Positions 20,301 to 30,405 of a DNA stretch of 64,000 bases are shown here, in pieces. The notes beneath the pieces are model-generated. The model saw only the letters and a list, made by a program, of their open reading frames with translations. It had not been told where the DNA came from and searched no databases. Both the position numbers and the translations under genes were made by a program. This DNA comes from Acanthococcus lagerstroemiae (taxonomy: Eukaryota > Arthropoda > Insecta > Hemiptera > Eriococcidae): the NCBI GenBank assembly GCA_031841125.1, contig CM063108.1, positions 50,242,122 through 50,306,121 on the forward strand. Direction: 5' to 3'. How positions within the stretch are numbered: position 1 is the stretch's first letter; every line of letters starts with the position of its first letter.

Positions 20301-22308
20301 CGAGGGTTTCAATCTCGAGCAGCCAGAACATGTCGATGGGCATGACAGCTTTGGAGATACCGAATGGCGCTACGAAAATTGCTGTAACCTGTGTGTACGA
20401 GTTTCTAGGGGTGGTTTTGAGGCTGACTCATTGGTGTCTGAAATTATGAGGAGTACACTAGCAGAGATTGGTACGTGTCAACGAAGCGATGAAGGGTGCC
20501 GGCGAATTTTCGATAGCTTGACGGAGGCACAGCAGGACAGGGAGATGGATTCAGTTCGCGCCTGGTTCCAGATAATTGAGAACAAACTATATCGGGTTAA
20601 TTCATCGGGGCAGCGTTTATTAGTAGTCCCAGCAGCCTTGGTGAATCATGCTATCTTGTTTCTTCACCAGGTCCATGGACATCCGAGTATAAACAAGGTC
20701 ATCGATATTTTCAAACGGTATTTTTATTACGTTGGGCTGGATGAGCGAGTGCGTGTGGTCCTCCAAAGCTGTGTGCCGTGCAAGCTAAATAAGATAACAA
20801 ATAAAAAGATTCGGCCTGAGGTTAAGCCAGTGGTGGCTACTTTTCCAGGGGAGCTGGTACCTGTCGACATCTTTGGGAGTTTACCGGCCCGTAAAGGTGG
20901 GATTATGGCACTGTTTGTGGCTGTCGATAGATTTTCGGGATACATCTCTCTTGAACCGTTGCGATCACTGGTCACAGAGAGTTTTGTCAGAGCGTTACAG
21001 AGGGTAATTGAGGAGTACCACTTGTTAGGAGTGAAGATCGTTTGCCTGCTTTCGGACAACGGTAGGCAGTTCCGGAGTCGTTTATGGGAATCGACTACTA
21101 AAAAGTGGGACATAAGAACCAGGTTCGTGGCCCCCTATAATCCATCGGCCAACCCAAGTGAACGCTGTATGCGAGTCATCGCAGAAAAGATGAGACTCTT
21201 GATAAATGATGATGACTCACGGCACGTTGATCACACCTCGTGGAGCAGGGAGATTGCCCGCGTGAGTCAGAGCATTAATAGTTCGCCGAAGGACCATGGC
21301 TACACTCCTAACGAGGTTATGGGTAAACCCGAAGTGAACCTGTTGGAGGACATGGGAGTTCCGCGGCACATTCCCAACCCACTAGTGAAGGTAGAGAGAC
21401 AAATGGCGCGTCTGACAATTAAGCCTGATTTCCGCGCTTTTAAAGTAAGGACCACAAGGCCCAGTCGTGGGCAGTTCAGTTATGACACCGAAGGCTTTGT
21501 ACATGCATGGGTTGATGGGGCATGTCTAGGGAATGGGCAGGATACGGCCGTGTCTGGTTTTTCAGTGTGGTTCGCGGATGGTCATACCCTGAATGAGGCG
21601 CGAGTTATTGAGTCCGCGGTGACTAACAACCAGAGCGAAATCTTCGCAGTGTTCCGAGCCGTACAGATTGGAGTCGGTCATGGCATAGAGAAGTTGTGCG
21701 TCCATACCGATTCTCAATATATAGTGGACCTCGTTAATGAGGGGAACCTGCTTGAGAGAGACTCAAAAATCAATGAATGCGTTAATGCTAAGTGGCTTCA
21801 CCTGTTGGTGGATGCCGTCCGTAGAATGGGGCAAGAAAATTTTAAACTTTTTCATACTCCGGGACATTCCACTGATTTTGGGAATCTTGAAGCGGATTTT
21901 TGGGCTCGTTTTGCTACCAATCAGTATAGGGAACTACGTCAGATTCAACGAGCTGTTTCCCCCGAGACTAGTGACCTCAGCTTAATCCAAGCCTATGTAA
22001 AATGGTTCCGAGGCCGGCAGATTGCCGTGGAGAGACATACCGCTGCCGTGACTGAGGATAAGTGTACCATATACCACTCTGGTGATCGCGTCGCTTTGAA
22101 GACCCATGGGCTATCTGCTGCTCATTATGGGCTCTGTAAGAAATTCATGAGGAGATACGATGGGGAGTTTATAGTGGTCCAGCGCTTAGGAGCTAATGCC
22201 TACTTGGTGTCTTCCGTCGCCGAGGGTTCGGTTCCTTTTGTGGCTAATGTCCGGCAGCTACTGCTGCTGTCCCGGGGTAGTACCGTCGAGGCTTTCGGTG
22301 TCCGCTAG
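17374..22308 (+). CDS. pol: Pol polyprotein: SGNH-like, protease, RT, dead RNase H, integrase with embedded RNase H
   Basis: Pol has 1644 residues from the first pol-frame ATG, probably made as Gag-Pol by -1 frameshift. Domains, in order: a degenerate SGNH-hydrolase-like region (about 45-230; GDT at 46-48, SVGLLD at 101-106); aspartic protease (IDSGASLSF, Asp294); reverse transcriptase (about 525-735; YVDD 682-685); a native gypsy RNase H remnant (about 830-960) without its first and last catalytic acids; integrase HHCC (HxxxH from 1098, C1133/C1136); integrase core (D1165, D1228, E1263). A complete RNase H follows (D1381, E1422, D1446, D1508, and the PGHS histidine loop). The end is an integrase C-terminal SH3/GPY-like domain (GDRVALKTHGL, RRYDGEFIVV). 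The order places the working RNase H inside integrase. No stop or frameshift was seen, so it is potentially active. Confidence 0.9.
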   Translation: MAGKRLTPVVQGRVDAGENPPSIPAPDNAAPRNNIRKVNGEFQLVGDTVAFLVAKYCRFPWIRNSPTSFACYFTAREFATIDFLLSYLEPCRSVGPAIFLSVGLLDQVVGRVPVSYESILEKVKKLFEMLEARGARKIVVVKPFPNPKLSPSDVIGWTVLADFRRAILEITNATAEYSVLDLDRRMFTKVNESEDIFTVSDQGVRTLNIRGLLPAYELGYRGVSYVSRFIIQEILAELRARRDAPSSDAICSFLAGFNVSEEGDSHIPDTVPIVSTLVYVNVSIQRTRCLALIDSGASLSFMSKQFLTRMENDRCENYQLFPLSHPVRLSLAVGQTHVLAQIVAAEMRLNQSACVRHAFIVVDGLQEQMILGGSFLREFKAIIDYKENILGLELGGRRREVPISCREKKLSVLARSLALASANESTVTECIGPLVGNITSEFAALQRCSLEHEVGIRSVCLELNYANLSEIGGRVRTKLQEAISLGVLRVEQAEMCMSRIGPDLDVFREQLGQYNGSEIHFELVPTAKWIPKRYPVPMVLREAVRKEIEDWLSSGVIRVSNTRYLNPLVVIPKKDGRVRLCIDASALNGVLKSQHHMPPSIEDLLFEANTGGVFCSLDFSSGFLQLPLDRQLSEYLGFEFEGVVYCMQRLAFGTSVSLSIFQRVVREVVYRNGVSSEFVKIYVDDLKIQAPSVEQAIDLLAKVISNVRAAGMTLAIDKAHLFKPSLDFLGHVLTGGEIRKNLDKAIFFENFRGKYLTADQDRFRGKRPVQEFLGFSNWYSRFIFNYESLIQPWLHLLRSPPPYLITKEIRESFEAMQKAFLVDRKLIVPTMNDPFLFFLSVTEQFVVGCIFQVDSHGNNNIVLMLNHNFDASIQAKSPNLRLLYSLYYTLKRYQVLLISRTVLVQRDFANCLSAAKELLNVNKLVAKWCMFIQSFNVCYTQERDKQFAALTRSLLNEELFTESNYVQFETVFCLGGEGFNLEQPEHVDGHDSFGDTEWRYENCCNLCVRVSRGGFEADSLVSEIMRSTLAEIGTCQRSDEGCRRIFDSLTEAQQDREMDSVRAWFQIIENKLYRVNSSGQRLLVVPAALVNHAILFLHQVHGHPSINKVIDIFKRYFYYVGLDERVRVVLQSCVPCKLNKITNKKIRPEVKPVVATFPGELVPVDIFGSLPARKGGIMALFVAVDRFSGYISLEPLRSLVTESFVRALQRVIEEYHLLGVKIVCLLSDNGRQFRSRLWESTTKKWDIRTRFVAPYNPSANPSERCMRVIAEKMRLLINDDDSRHVDHTSWSREIARVSQSINSSPKDHGYTPNEVMGKPEVNLLEDMGVPRHIPNPLVKVERQMARLTIKPDFRAFKVRTTRPSRGQFSYDTEGFVHAWVDGACLGNGQDTAVSGFSVWFADGHTLNEARVIESAVTNNQSEIFAVFRAVQIGVGHGIEKLCVHTDSQYIVDLVNEGNLLERDSKINECVNAKWLHLLVDAVRRMGQENFKLFHTPGHSTDFGNLEADFWARFATNQYRELRQIQRAVSPETSDLSLIQAYVKWFRGRQIAVERHTAAVTEDKCTIYHSGDRVALKTHGLSAAHYGLCKKFMRRYDGEFIVVQRLGANAYLVSSVAEGSVPFVANVRQLLLLSRGSTVEAFGVR
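17380..17423 (+). promoter_or_regulatory. Programmed -1 ribosomal frameshift site (GGGAAAC + stem-loop)
   Basis: The heptamer G GGA AAC (17380-17386) is in the correct X XXY YYZ phase relative to gag, one codon before the gag TAA. After an 8-base spacer, CCAG (17395-17398) and GTCC (17401-17404) can pair with CTGG (17420-17423) and GGAC (17415-17418). The loop CGGG (17410-17413) could pair with CCCG (17442-17445) to make a pseudoknot. Slipping back one base enters the pol frame directly. Confidence 0.8.
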
Positions 22309-22368
22309 CTATCACGCTACTGGCTGGCACCTAGGGTAAAACATCCCGGCGGTCCCAGGGGGCATTTG
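22309..22368 (+). other. pol - 3' LTR junction; weak polypurine tract
   Basis: The 60 bases before the 3' LTR should hold the plus-strand primer. Only a short purine run, AGGGGG (about 22357), followed by CATT is present, so the polypurine tract is weak or unconventional. No env ORF fits here. Confidence 0.4.
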
Positions 22369-23501
22369 TGTAGCGTGGGAGCGGGGCAGCGGGCACCGGC
22401 CGAGTTACATCGGCTGAGTAAATTAAAAGTAATATCGAATAACGGGTTTGAATTACCGATATCCGGTATCGTTTGGACGGGCCGTGGTTATTGGAGGGAG
22501 AAGGTGCATCTCTGCTTGGCATGGTGTAGGTGGACTGGGAATGCGAAAAATTCGTCACTGTGATTTACGAGTGGAAAGTGGCCGTACAGCCGAAAAGAGT
22601 TCCGAAAAGTTCCGTTCGATTTTTGATGTGGTTAAAAACGTAGAGTCGCTGCACATAAGAGCTATCGTTGCTGAAGTGCATACTCTGTAAGACTGTTTTA
22701 TATACATTTGCAAGTGATGCGTACGGCCAGGATGAGTGGCTAAAAGATCCACCGCTGGGGGGGCCGCCAGAGTGGCCGCCGCCCATGCCAAGCCTAGCCG
22801 GCACCTTGGGAACCACGGTCTCGATACTGGATTGCCGGCAGTGAACGATGAGTCCAACACGCCTGAGATAACCATGGTCCTGCCCCGATGTTGATGGAGT
22901 AAAAAACCAGAGCCCGCAGCCGTAACCACACCGCAAGCAGTTACCAGATTATTGTTTTTTCGTCATTCTGTTTTATTTTTTATTTATTTTTATGTTTTGT
23001 ATGCATCAATTACCTAGTTATCGCTTTATGCGGCCAAATTTAAGGAGGAGGGGACCATAATCGGACGGGGATATTTCGTTCTTTTCTTTTTTTTGTTACC
23101 TTTAATCTCATTTTCTGTAGGTGCCCGAAGCAGAGGCCTCTTCTTCGTCGCCATTGGACCCCCAGGTACGTGACAATTCATCTGTTTTTAATGGTTTTTA
23201 TATGTATGTTCATCTTTTTATTGTTCGTCAGGTCCGTGAGTTTGTTGTAATTGTTTCTGTTTTTTGCCAATTTGTTCGTGGGGGGAAGGTCACGTAGCCT
23301 GGGGGCAGTTTGTTTCGCTTTTCGACGAGAGGGGGAAACTCCATCGGTTTTCATTTTTTTTTGTTTATTGTTATAAATACAGTCCCTGTTACGAAAATAT
23401 ATGTTATGATGCAAGTTCATTCCACGGTTATAATTATTTTAGTGGTGCTGATTTCATTCCAGCAGACGGGGAGGGGGTGTTCCTTCCGCTTCCCCGTTAC
23501 A
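22369..23501 (+). repeat. 3' long terminal repeat (~1133 bp)
   Basis: It matches the 5' LTR from TGTAGCGTGGG to CCGTTACA. By eye there are about eight substitutions, small T-run indels and an extra 14 bp (AGATAACCATGGTC) near 22865-22879. It is followed by the second AAAT duplication (23502-23505). Confidence 0.93.
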
Positions 23502-23505
23502 AAAT
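23502..23505. repeat. Target-site duplication AAAT, right copy
   Basis: It matches 12508-12511. The LINE B ORF1 sequence resumes here. Confidence 0.9.
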
Positions 23506-23572
23506 GCAGGAAAACAGAACACAGTGCCATCGTCAACGTGAACACCGAAGAAGATTTAGATAAAATAGTATA
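23506..23572 (+). pseudogene. LINE B ORF1, C-terminal fragment after the LTR element
   Basis: This is the last about 22 codons of ORF1, in frame with 11731-12511 when the LTR element and one AAAT are removed, ending at TAA (23570-23572). It confirms the exact insertion point of the LTR element. Confidence 0.8.
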
Positions 23573-23633
23573 ATGCAGGTAACTAGACTAGAGATTATGA
23601 TATCGAAAATAAAAGTAAAAACCCAACCTATAC

Positions 23634-26600
23634 ATGATGACTACTTCACGTAAAGATAACCCAAATAAACTACAACAATACACAAACATTACGAACAAGA
23701 CGATGACACCATTACAATTTACTGCCTTTAACGCAACCCAAACCAACCACTTCACATGGTTTGCCGCTAACATCCGAAGTATTGCAAAAAATCTAGATGA
23801 ACTACAAATAATACTATAATACTAGAAGACACTAAAATAAACCCCAACGTAATCATATTAGGAGAATGCTGGCTAAGAGAAAACGTAGGTACCGAGGAAA
23901 CTATCAATATTAAAGAATACAATATGTACTACACAAAAAGAAATAAAAATAAAAACGATGGAGTAGTAGTTTACTTGAAAGGAAACATCGAGGAAACAAT
24001 GACTGGGCTCATAGTAGACTTAGAAAGGGAGAATATTATAATATATGCTATTTACAGACCCCCAAACTTAAATGCAAAATCCTTTATTAAAGAGGTAAAG
24101 GGAACTATAAACAGTAATAAAAAAAATGAACGAAAAAAGAATAATGATAGCAGGAGACATCAACCTAGATATTAGAACCCTAAATGACCTCAGTAACCTA
24201 TACCTAACTACAATGGCGGAAATTGGATTAATTCCCTGCATAAACGAGTACACAAGAGTAACAAACGAAACAAGAACATGTCTAGATCATATCTTCTACC
24301 CTATGAAAAATAAAAACGAAATCAAAACTACAGTGGTCCTACTCTCAAAAATAACAGATCATTACCCCACATTAATTTCAATAAAAAAAGAAGATCTCAA
24401 GAGAGAAAGAGCAAAGAAAGTAAATCTTGTCAAGAGAGGGCTCAATCACGTGGGAATAAAGAAAGATATAAATGAACAAGAATGGGAGGAAGTAATAAAA
24501 AAAACCGATGTAAATGAAGCGACTGAGAACTTCACCACAATAATGAAAAGAATACTAGGAAAAAATGAATTTAAGTATAAACAACAGAAAAAACATACTA
24601 AACTAAAACCATGGATAACAAAAATGCTGATACAGAAGATTAGAAATAGAGATAGATTGCACCTGGAAGTGAGGAAAAAACCCCAAGACCAGGAATTAAA
24701 TAGGCAGTATAAAGCGTACAGAAATGAAGTCACGGCCATGATGAAAGAAAAGGAAAACGGAATATTACGCAATCCAAATAAAAATACTACCTTTAATAGT
24801 GAGGAAATGTGGAAAACCCTCAACAAGGTCGTAAAAGATGGAAAAGGGATAAGGGAAAATAAGGATCCAACAAGTATAATGGTTAAAGGAACGATTACAT
24901 CAAACAAGCAAGATATAACAGAGGCATTTAACCAACACTATACTAACATAGCAGACATAATAAAAAAAGAAATAGAGAAAATAAGGGAGGACAGAGGGGA
25001 TTCAAATATCACATTACCGAAAAACAGAGGCAATAGGGTAACAAAACAAGTATGGGAAAAATTTAACCCAGTAACTGTACATACGACAAAGAAGATAATT
25101 AACAGCCTAAAAATAAACGCAGCCGCAGGTATAGACAGAATCCCCGCAAAAATAATAAAAGATAATAGAGACAAGCTTGCAAAACCTATAACACACCTGA
25201 TCAACCTAAGTATGAGCACCGGTACGGTACTTTTCCAGTAAACTACAAAAAAGCTATTATCAGGCCAATATATAAGGGAGGTAACGTACAAGACATTAAT
25301 AACTATAGGCCAGTCTCCCTATTATCAAATATATCAAAAATAATAGAAAAAGCAGTAAAAGAACAACTCGTAGCACATCTGGAAGGAAACAAATACTTTG
25401 TGGAAAGTCAGTTAGGGTTTAGGAGAAATATGGGAACTGAAGATGCAATAAATGAATTACATAATACATTAATAAGCTATCTTGATAATGGAAAAAAATG
25501 TATCGCCGTTTTCCAAGACCTATCAAAAGCGTTTGACCTAGTGGAACATGAGAAGCTCATAGAAAGAATTGACGAAGCAGGATGTGGAGGAAAGGTGCTG
25601 GAGTGGTTCAAATCATACCTAAAATGAAGAAAACAAAAAGTTAGAATAGGAGAAGACGAAAGTAGCTATCTTGAAACAAGGGTAGGTACACCTCAGGGGT
25701 CAGCACTGTCACCCATATTATTTCTGATATATATGAACGAACTAGGGATGATAGACATTGAAGGAAAAATTATCTCATATGCAGACGACACAGTTATGAT
25801 AGAAAAGGGAGAAACCTGGGACGAGGTAAAACAAAAAACTGAGGAAGATCTAGGGAAGATTATAACCTGGTTAAACAATAACAACTTTATCCTGAATTTA
25901 AAAAAAAAAAAAAAATTTCATACAGTTTGGTCTAAAGAATAAAAGAAAAAACAACGAAGAAGTAAACATATTTGTTCACAATACAAAATGTAAAGATAAG
26001 AATCATGGTACAAAGGGAGAATGTCAAACCTTACAAAAAGTACAAAACACTAAATACCTAGGAATTACAATCGATAAAAACTTAAACTGGAAAGAACATT
26101 TAAAAATGATAGCAGCAAAACTTCTGAAAACAATCTATCTAGCCTTACAAGTAAAAAATATGATCCCGAACAGAACGAAACGAATAATATATATGGCAAT
26201 GATTCAATCCAAAATCCAGTACGGAATTTCAGCATGGGGGGCTACATACAAAACAAATCTAAAACCGGTAATCCGTAGCCAAAAAAAATTCTTAAAAATT
26301 CTTTACAACAAACCAAAAAGATTTTGCTCAAAAGAATTATTTAAAGAAACTAATGTTCCGACAATAGAGGAGTTACACGAAATTAGTGTAATTAAATATG
26401 TAAAAAAACAAGGTTATCTCGAGAACATACAAGGGAAAACTCGGAAAACTAGGAAAAATGACCGAACAATAATACTACCAAAAATAAAAACAAATTCTGG
26501 GAAAAGGACAAGTACATACAAAGGAATTCAAAACTTTAACAAACTTAGCACAGACGATAGACAAGCAATCACAGAAGCAAAAACAACGAAATACAAAAAG

Positions 26601-26660
26601 GTAATACGAACTATAATAGAAAAAAAAGAGCTGAATGACGCACACTTGAACTTGAACTAA
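23634..26660 (+). pseudogene. LINE B ORF2: endonuclease and reverse transcriptase, frameshifted
   Basis: ORF2 nicks the target and reverse-transcribes the LINE RNA. It starts ATGATG at 23634. The endonuclease runs from FTWFAANIRS through NIIIYAIYRPPN, IMIAGDINLDI (24140) and the SDH-equivalent ITDHYPTLIS. The RT has QLGFRRNMGTEDAI (25405), FQDLSKAFD, VGTPQGSALSPILF (25680) and the catalytic SYADDTV (about 25775). Frames change near 23818, 24115 and 25235. An in-frame TGA lies at 25625-25627, and a 14-A slippage run at 25900-25914 shifts the frame again. The thumb/C-terminal part is open at 26106-26660. It lacks a terminal knuckle, as usual for CR1/L2. Confidence 0.88.
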
Positions 26661-26785
26661 ATAACAAACTAACCGATATCATAATATATACGAAGTAAAT
26701 GTAAGTAAAAAATTGTAATGTAAACGTGTTGTAAAATTATAAGGCCAACCAACACGAGCAGAGCCTCAGTGGTAGGGTATAAATA

Positions 26786-26812
26786 AATAATTCAATTCAA
26801 TTCAATTCAATT
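26786..26812 (+). repeat. LINE B 3' tail: (ATTCA)n
   Basis: About five copies of ATTCA directly follow AATAAATA. Short tandem 3' tails instead of poly(A) are typical of CR1/L2-type LINEs and mark the 3' end of LINE B. Confidence 0.75.
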
Positions 26813-29253
26813 CCTCGCATTACTGGCAGACAAACAAGAACAACTAACGTTCCAGCAGAAAAACCAGAACAGTATTTTCGTTGTGGTATTTTTATACCTT
26901 TGGTGGATATGTTCATCGAGCAACTGAATTCGAGATTTTTGAAGCATAAAAGCATTCTTTGCCTATTTCCTACTGGACAACCAATCAACGAGGAGACTAA
27001 GTGTTTCTATATTCCCCACCACTTCAGTTATGATCCGACGTGTTCAAATTTATCATAGATCGAAGGGAAAAAATCGTAAAATGTCAGACTTGACGAACAA
27101 TCATGTCCCTTTTAATGTCGATCACACGATTTAAATGTTTATAGGCAATTGAGTTAAAGGAAAAGGAAGCGCTGCAGGCCCAGTGTGTAAGAGATGAATA
27201 AGTTATATTCTTGTCGAACATTCTTTTTTTAAAGTCGTTTCGTCGGAACACAGACTAATGGTTGTGTGAAATATGTTTTCCAGTACGGATGATGCAGAAT
27301 TTTCCTGTGGGATTCTGATACGGATGTGAGCAGAGTGACTCTGCATTTGAAAGTGACGTGTATGACACGACCTGCCTGGTTGGCAGCAGAAAGAGAAGTT
27401 TCGTTCGGCGATTAGAACGGGAACTTACATTTTTTCTACGTCCAACCAGTGGTAACGCACCACCATTCGTACCTATTATTTGAAGGAAAAAAATCCTGAT
27501 TACGTATTTCAAGGCTGCTGGCATTGATGCGGAAATGTATAAACAGTGGTTTGTGTTGCTGTAAATCTTATTCTTCGGTTAGTAGACATTTATTGTAACG
27601 AGTTTGCAAATTTTAAGAAAATGGTTATCAGAAATATTTTCACAGCGCTGAAACGAAGAGGGTACAATGAAATTGTATTATTTGTAGAGAACGATCCTTG
27701 ACTTTGTGAGACTGACGTAAACGTAGGAATTTAGTGTATGATACACGTACGTAAATAATATCAAAACGCTGCAACAAGACTTTTCTACCTCCCCCCGTCG
27801 CTGCCTTGAAATGTAATGAATTTTGATCTTTTCGTTAACCCGTTCACGATGCAAAAACACGAGAGAGAAAGACAGCTTTGATCCAGACGACGAAATGGAA
27901 AATGAAAACTAAGGTGCGGCGATCCGTAAAGGAATAACGAGCTCCCGGTATAGGTTCGTTATTCGAAGTAATCCACGCGTTGTCGTTTAACCTGATGAGT
28001 ACGAGCAACAGAAAAACGGCCCTTTGAAAATCTCAATTGTATATACAAAAAAATATATATATACACTCGTACATACGACAACCTAAGAAGTAAATACATC
28101 TGTGCACTTAAGAAACGAAGACGAGAGAGGGAACCGAAAAATTAAGGTAAACTTCGGCTGCTGAAAAATAACTCGGGCATTAGCGAAATAAGAAAAGTTG
28201 CTTCGTTATCCAATTTAAAAAAAAAATTCTTTATTTACTCAACGGGGCGTTTTTCGGCGAATCGCAGGGCGGTCGCGGGCTGAAGGAAAAGGCAGCTAGG
28301 TACAGTACAGACGTGCAGACGCGCAGCCATCAGACGAGAAAGAGAGAGTGAGAGAGAGAAGAGAGCAGCGCAACCGGACGGTTAGACGGAAGTGCTCGTC
28401 GGTCTCGGCGCCCGCTCATAAGGCGAGTCGATCATTTAATTAATTATTTAATTAAATGGAGTGATAAGACCCGAAAAGTCGGAAAACGGCGTATGATAGA
28501 GAAAAGGGATCACACAGTGAACTGTTTACTTAGGATTTGGCGCACCTTGTTTACCGAAGTAGTGCTTTGTTGTTTGCAGAGTGCCTTTCAACTACCTTTA
28601 AAACTAGATGCGTAAGTATTCCGTTTACATAATCCTTTCGAGGCGAAATTATTTACACGGCGAAGAATATACATATACAGGATTACGAAGATGATCCGCG
28701 AGAGAAGCCTCCCTCCTCTCCCGTCTCCCCCATCAATATACGCCGCCGAATTGTACGAGTGAGAGCGAGAGCGCACTCTTCGTCTCTGTATATACACGGC
28801 GTACGCCGGATAATTCGAAATTAACGAACTGATAAATGAATCCTTCGAAATGGGAAGGCTGCGCGGGGGAGGGGGCGGGGGTTAGGTTTAATTTCGTGTG
28901 TATCGTTTGCCCGTACGTACACCTCACCCACCGTCGACGTGTATAAACTTTCTTAATTGCGAAAACGGAAAAGCGGGAAAGCGAGGAAAAGTTGATGTGG
29001 AATGAGTTCGACAACAGGGCTGCATGTTTCTCAAATCGAAGGCGAATGCATTCTTCTTTTACTTTTTTTTCTCTCTTTTCTCTTTTTCCGCGGGAGGGGA
29101 ATTGTAAATAAATAAAATTGTCAAGGAGCCTGAAACGTTAAGACGTATGTTTTCGTGTTCGTTCGTCGGGTAACTAAGAGCATATTTGTGCGTGTAACAG
29201 TAGAAATTAATTATCAACGGTAAATTTGATACAGTGTTTGTGCGAAATTCAGC
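26813..29253. other. Anonymous sequence, possible 5' UTR of LINE C at right
   Basis: There is no recognisable gene in 2.4 kb. It contains simple-sequence patches (TA-rich 28050-28065, GA-rich 28335-28370) and a palindrome TTTAATTAATTATTTAATTAAA around 28434. The last several hundred bases, more GC-rich with a GAGGG/GGGGG patch at 28860-28880, may include the 5' UTR of LINE C. Confidence 0.4.
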
Positions 29254-30091
29254 ATGAGTCCTCCTACACGAAGTGTTGACACCCAAGGTATAGTGAACAC
29301 AGTGATTAAGTCACAGGACTTTCTAGGCGCACTATCACAGGCGGTCACCAAGGCACTTGAAACACGTATTAAGGAATTCATTGAGCCTGTGATACAGCCC
29401 CTGCGTGATAAAATTGTGAATTTAGAACGAAAGCTGTTTGATCTTAATCAGTACATGCATGAGGAGCTGGACACACATGAGCAATACTAGAGGCGGAACA
29501 ATTTGCGACTATTCGGAATTCCCGAAATTCCACACGAGGAGACAGACGAAATAGTAAGAAACAAGGTACGAGAGAGAAGCTTGATGTACAACTTCCTGCA
29601 AACGCCATATGTCGCTCTCATCGGGTAGGTAATTTAGACAGTAAAAAAAAACGGATTCTGGTCCTCGTCCAATTATCGTAAAGTTCTCTACTTACAATCT
29701 CCGTCAAGAAGTTTTCTCGAACAAAAAGAAACTTAAGGGAACAGGAATTACGCTGAGGGAAGACCTCACGCGGGAAAGGCAAAAAGTATGTAAGGAGGCT
29801 GTGAAAGAATTCGGTACGAAGAACGTCTGGACTATCGACGGCCGAATACAAATCAAAGACGCTACCAAACATAGAATAGTTATAACCCGAATGAGCGAAC
29901 TGCTACACTTGAGCTCAGCAACAACTCCAAATATACACAATCAAGTCGAAACTACCGCATCTACCAAACTTGAGTTGCCGAACGCTGATATGTCAAGTCA
30001 CGACACATCAGACGAAAATCAATTAAATCAGCTAAACTTGCGATCTAGGACTATTAATCAAGCCCGAGGAACGAACGCCGAACTTTCCTAA
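29254..30091 (+). pseudogene. LINE C ORF1 remnant: coiled coil plus RRM-like region
   Basis: ATG 29254 opens a 78-codon frame with an amphipathic coiled-coil-like helix (TKALETRIKEFIEPVIQPL, KIVNLERKLFDL). The TAG at 29488 interrupts what reads on as an RRM-like block (NNLRLFGIPEIPHEE). Further frames carry the rest, with an open piece at 29801-30091. ORF1 proteins of this type chaperone LINE RNA. There is no PHD finger, unlike LINE B. The copy is inactive. Confidence 0.7.
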
Positions 30092-30405
30092 CGATATGCT
30101 ACACTGTCAGTGGTATCCGTATTTAAATATCTTTATCTTATTCAGTTCCATTATGATTTATCTGATTATCTCGTATTTATACGTCAACCGTTATTTCAAA
30201 TGCCAGTTTTTGTCTACTTATGCTATTTATCTTTATTTTCATTTATCTCTATTTTTTTCTCTCTCTTTTTAATTTTCAATTATCGAATCTCGTCACTTAT
30301 CTGTCGCTTTTTTATTTTCTATTTTCCATTTATCTTTTACTTACACTTTAATATCTATACACGGGCTGCTGCTCCTCTTCCATCTTTCCCCTTATCACAG
30401 CTCTT

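Larger units (their letters stand above)
12512..23501 (+). mobile_element. Ty3/gypsy-type LTR retrotransposon with virus-type capping-enzyme ORF
   Basis: The element is 10,990 bp: 5' LTR, 88-bp-arm hairpin, extra ORF with an alphavirus-like methyltransferase signature, gag, pol by -1 frameshift, 3' LTR. The LTRs start TGTA and end TACA. The insertion is bounded by AAAT at 12508-12511 and 23502-23505, a 4-bp duplication usual for Ty3/gypsy integrases. gag and pol are free of internal stops and the LTRs differ at only about eight substitutions and a few indels by eye, so the insertion is young. Domain order in Pol is atypical (see the pol entry). No env-like ORF is present between pol and the 3' LTR. 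Confidence 0.93.
11731..26812 (+). mobile_element. LINE B: CR1/L2-like non-LTR retrotransposon, split by an LTR element
   Basis: This LINE has a PHD-finger ORF1 (11731-12511, continuing at 23506-23572), ORF2 with endonuclease and RT (23634-26660), and a 3' end in a short tandem repeat (ATTCA)n at about 26786-26812 instead of poly(A). A PHD ORF1 plus microsatellite-like tail is characteristic of the CR1/L2 group. The LTR retrotransposon 12512-23501 lies inside ORF1. The LINE is about 4 kb without that insertion. ORF2 is broken, so this copy was dead or dying independently of the insertion. Confidence 0.85.

Noticed and set aside
22309..22368. env gene downstream of pol
   Set aside because: Only 60 bases separate pol from the 3' LTR.
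27985..28035. Hammerhead ribozyme (CTGATGAG ... GAAA)
   Set aside because: The core words occur, but stem II would have only about two base pairs and stems I and III do not form convincingly.
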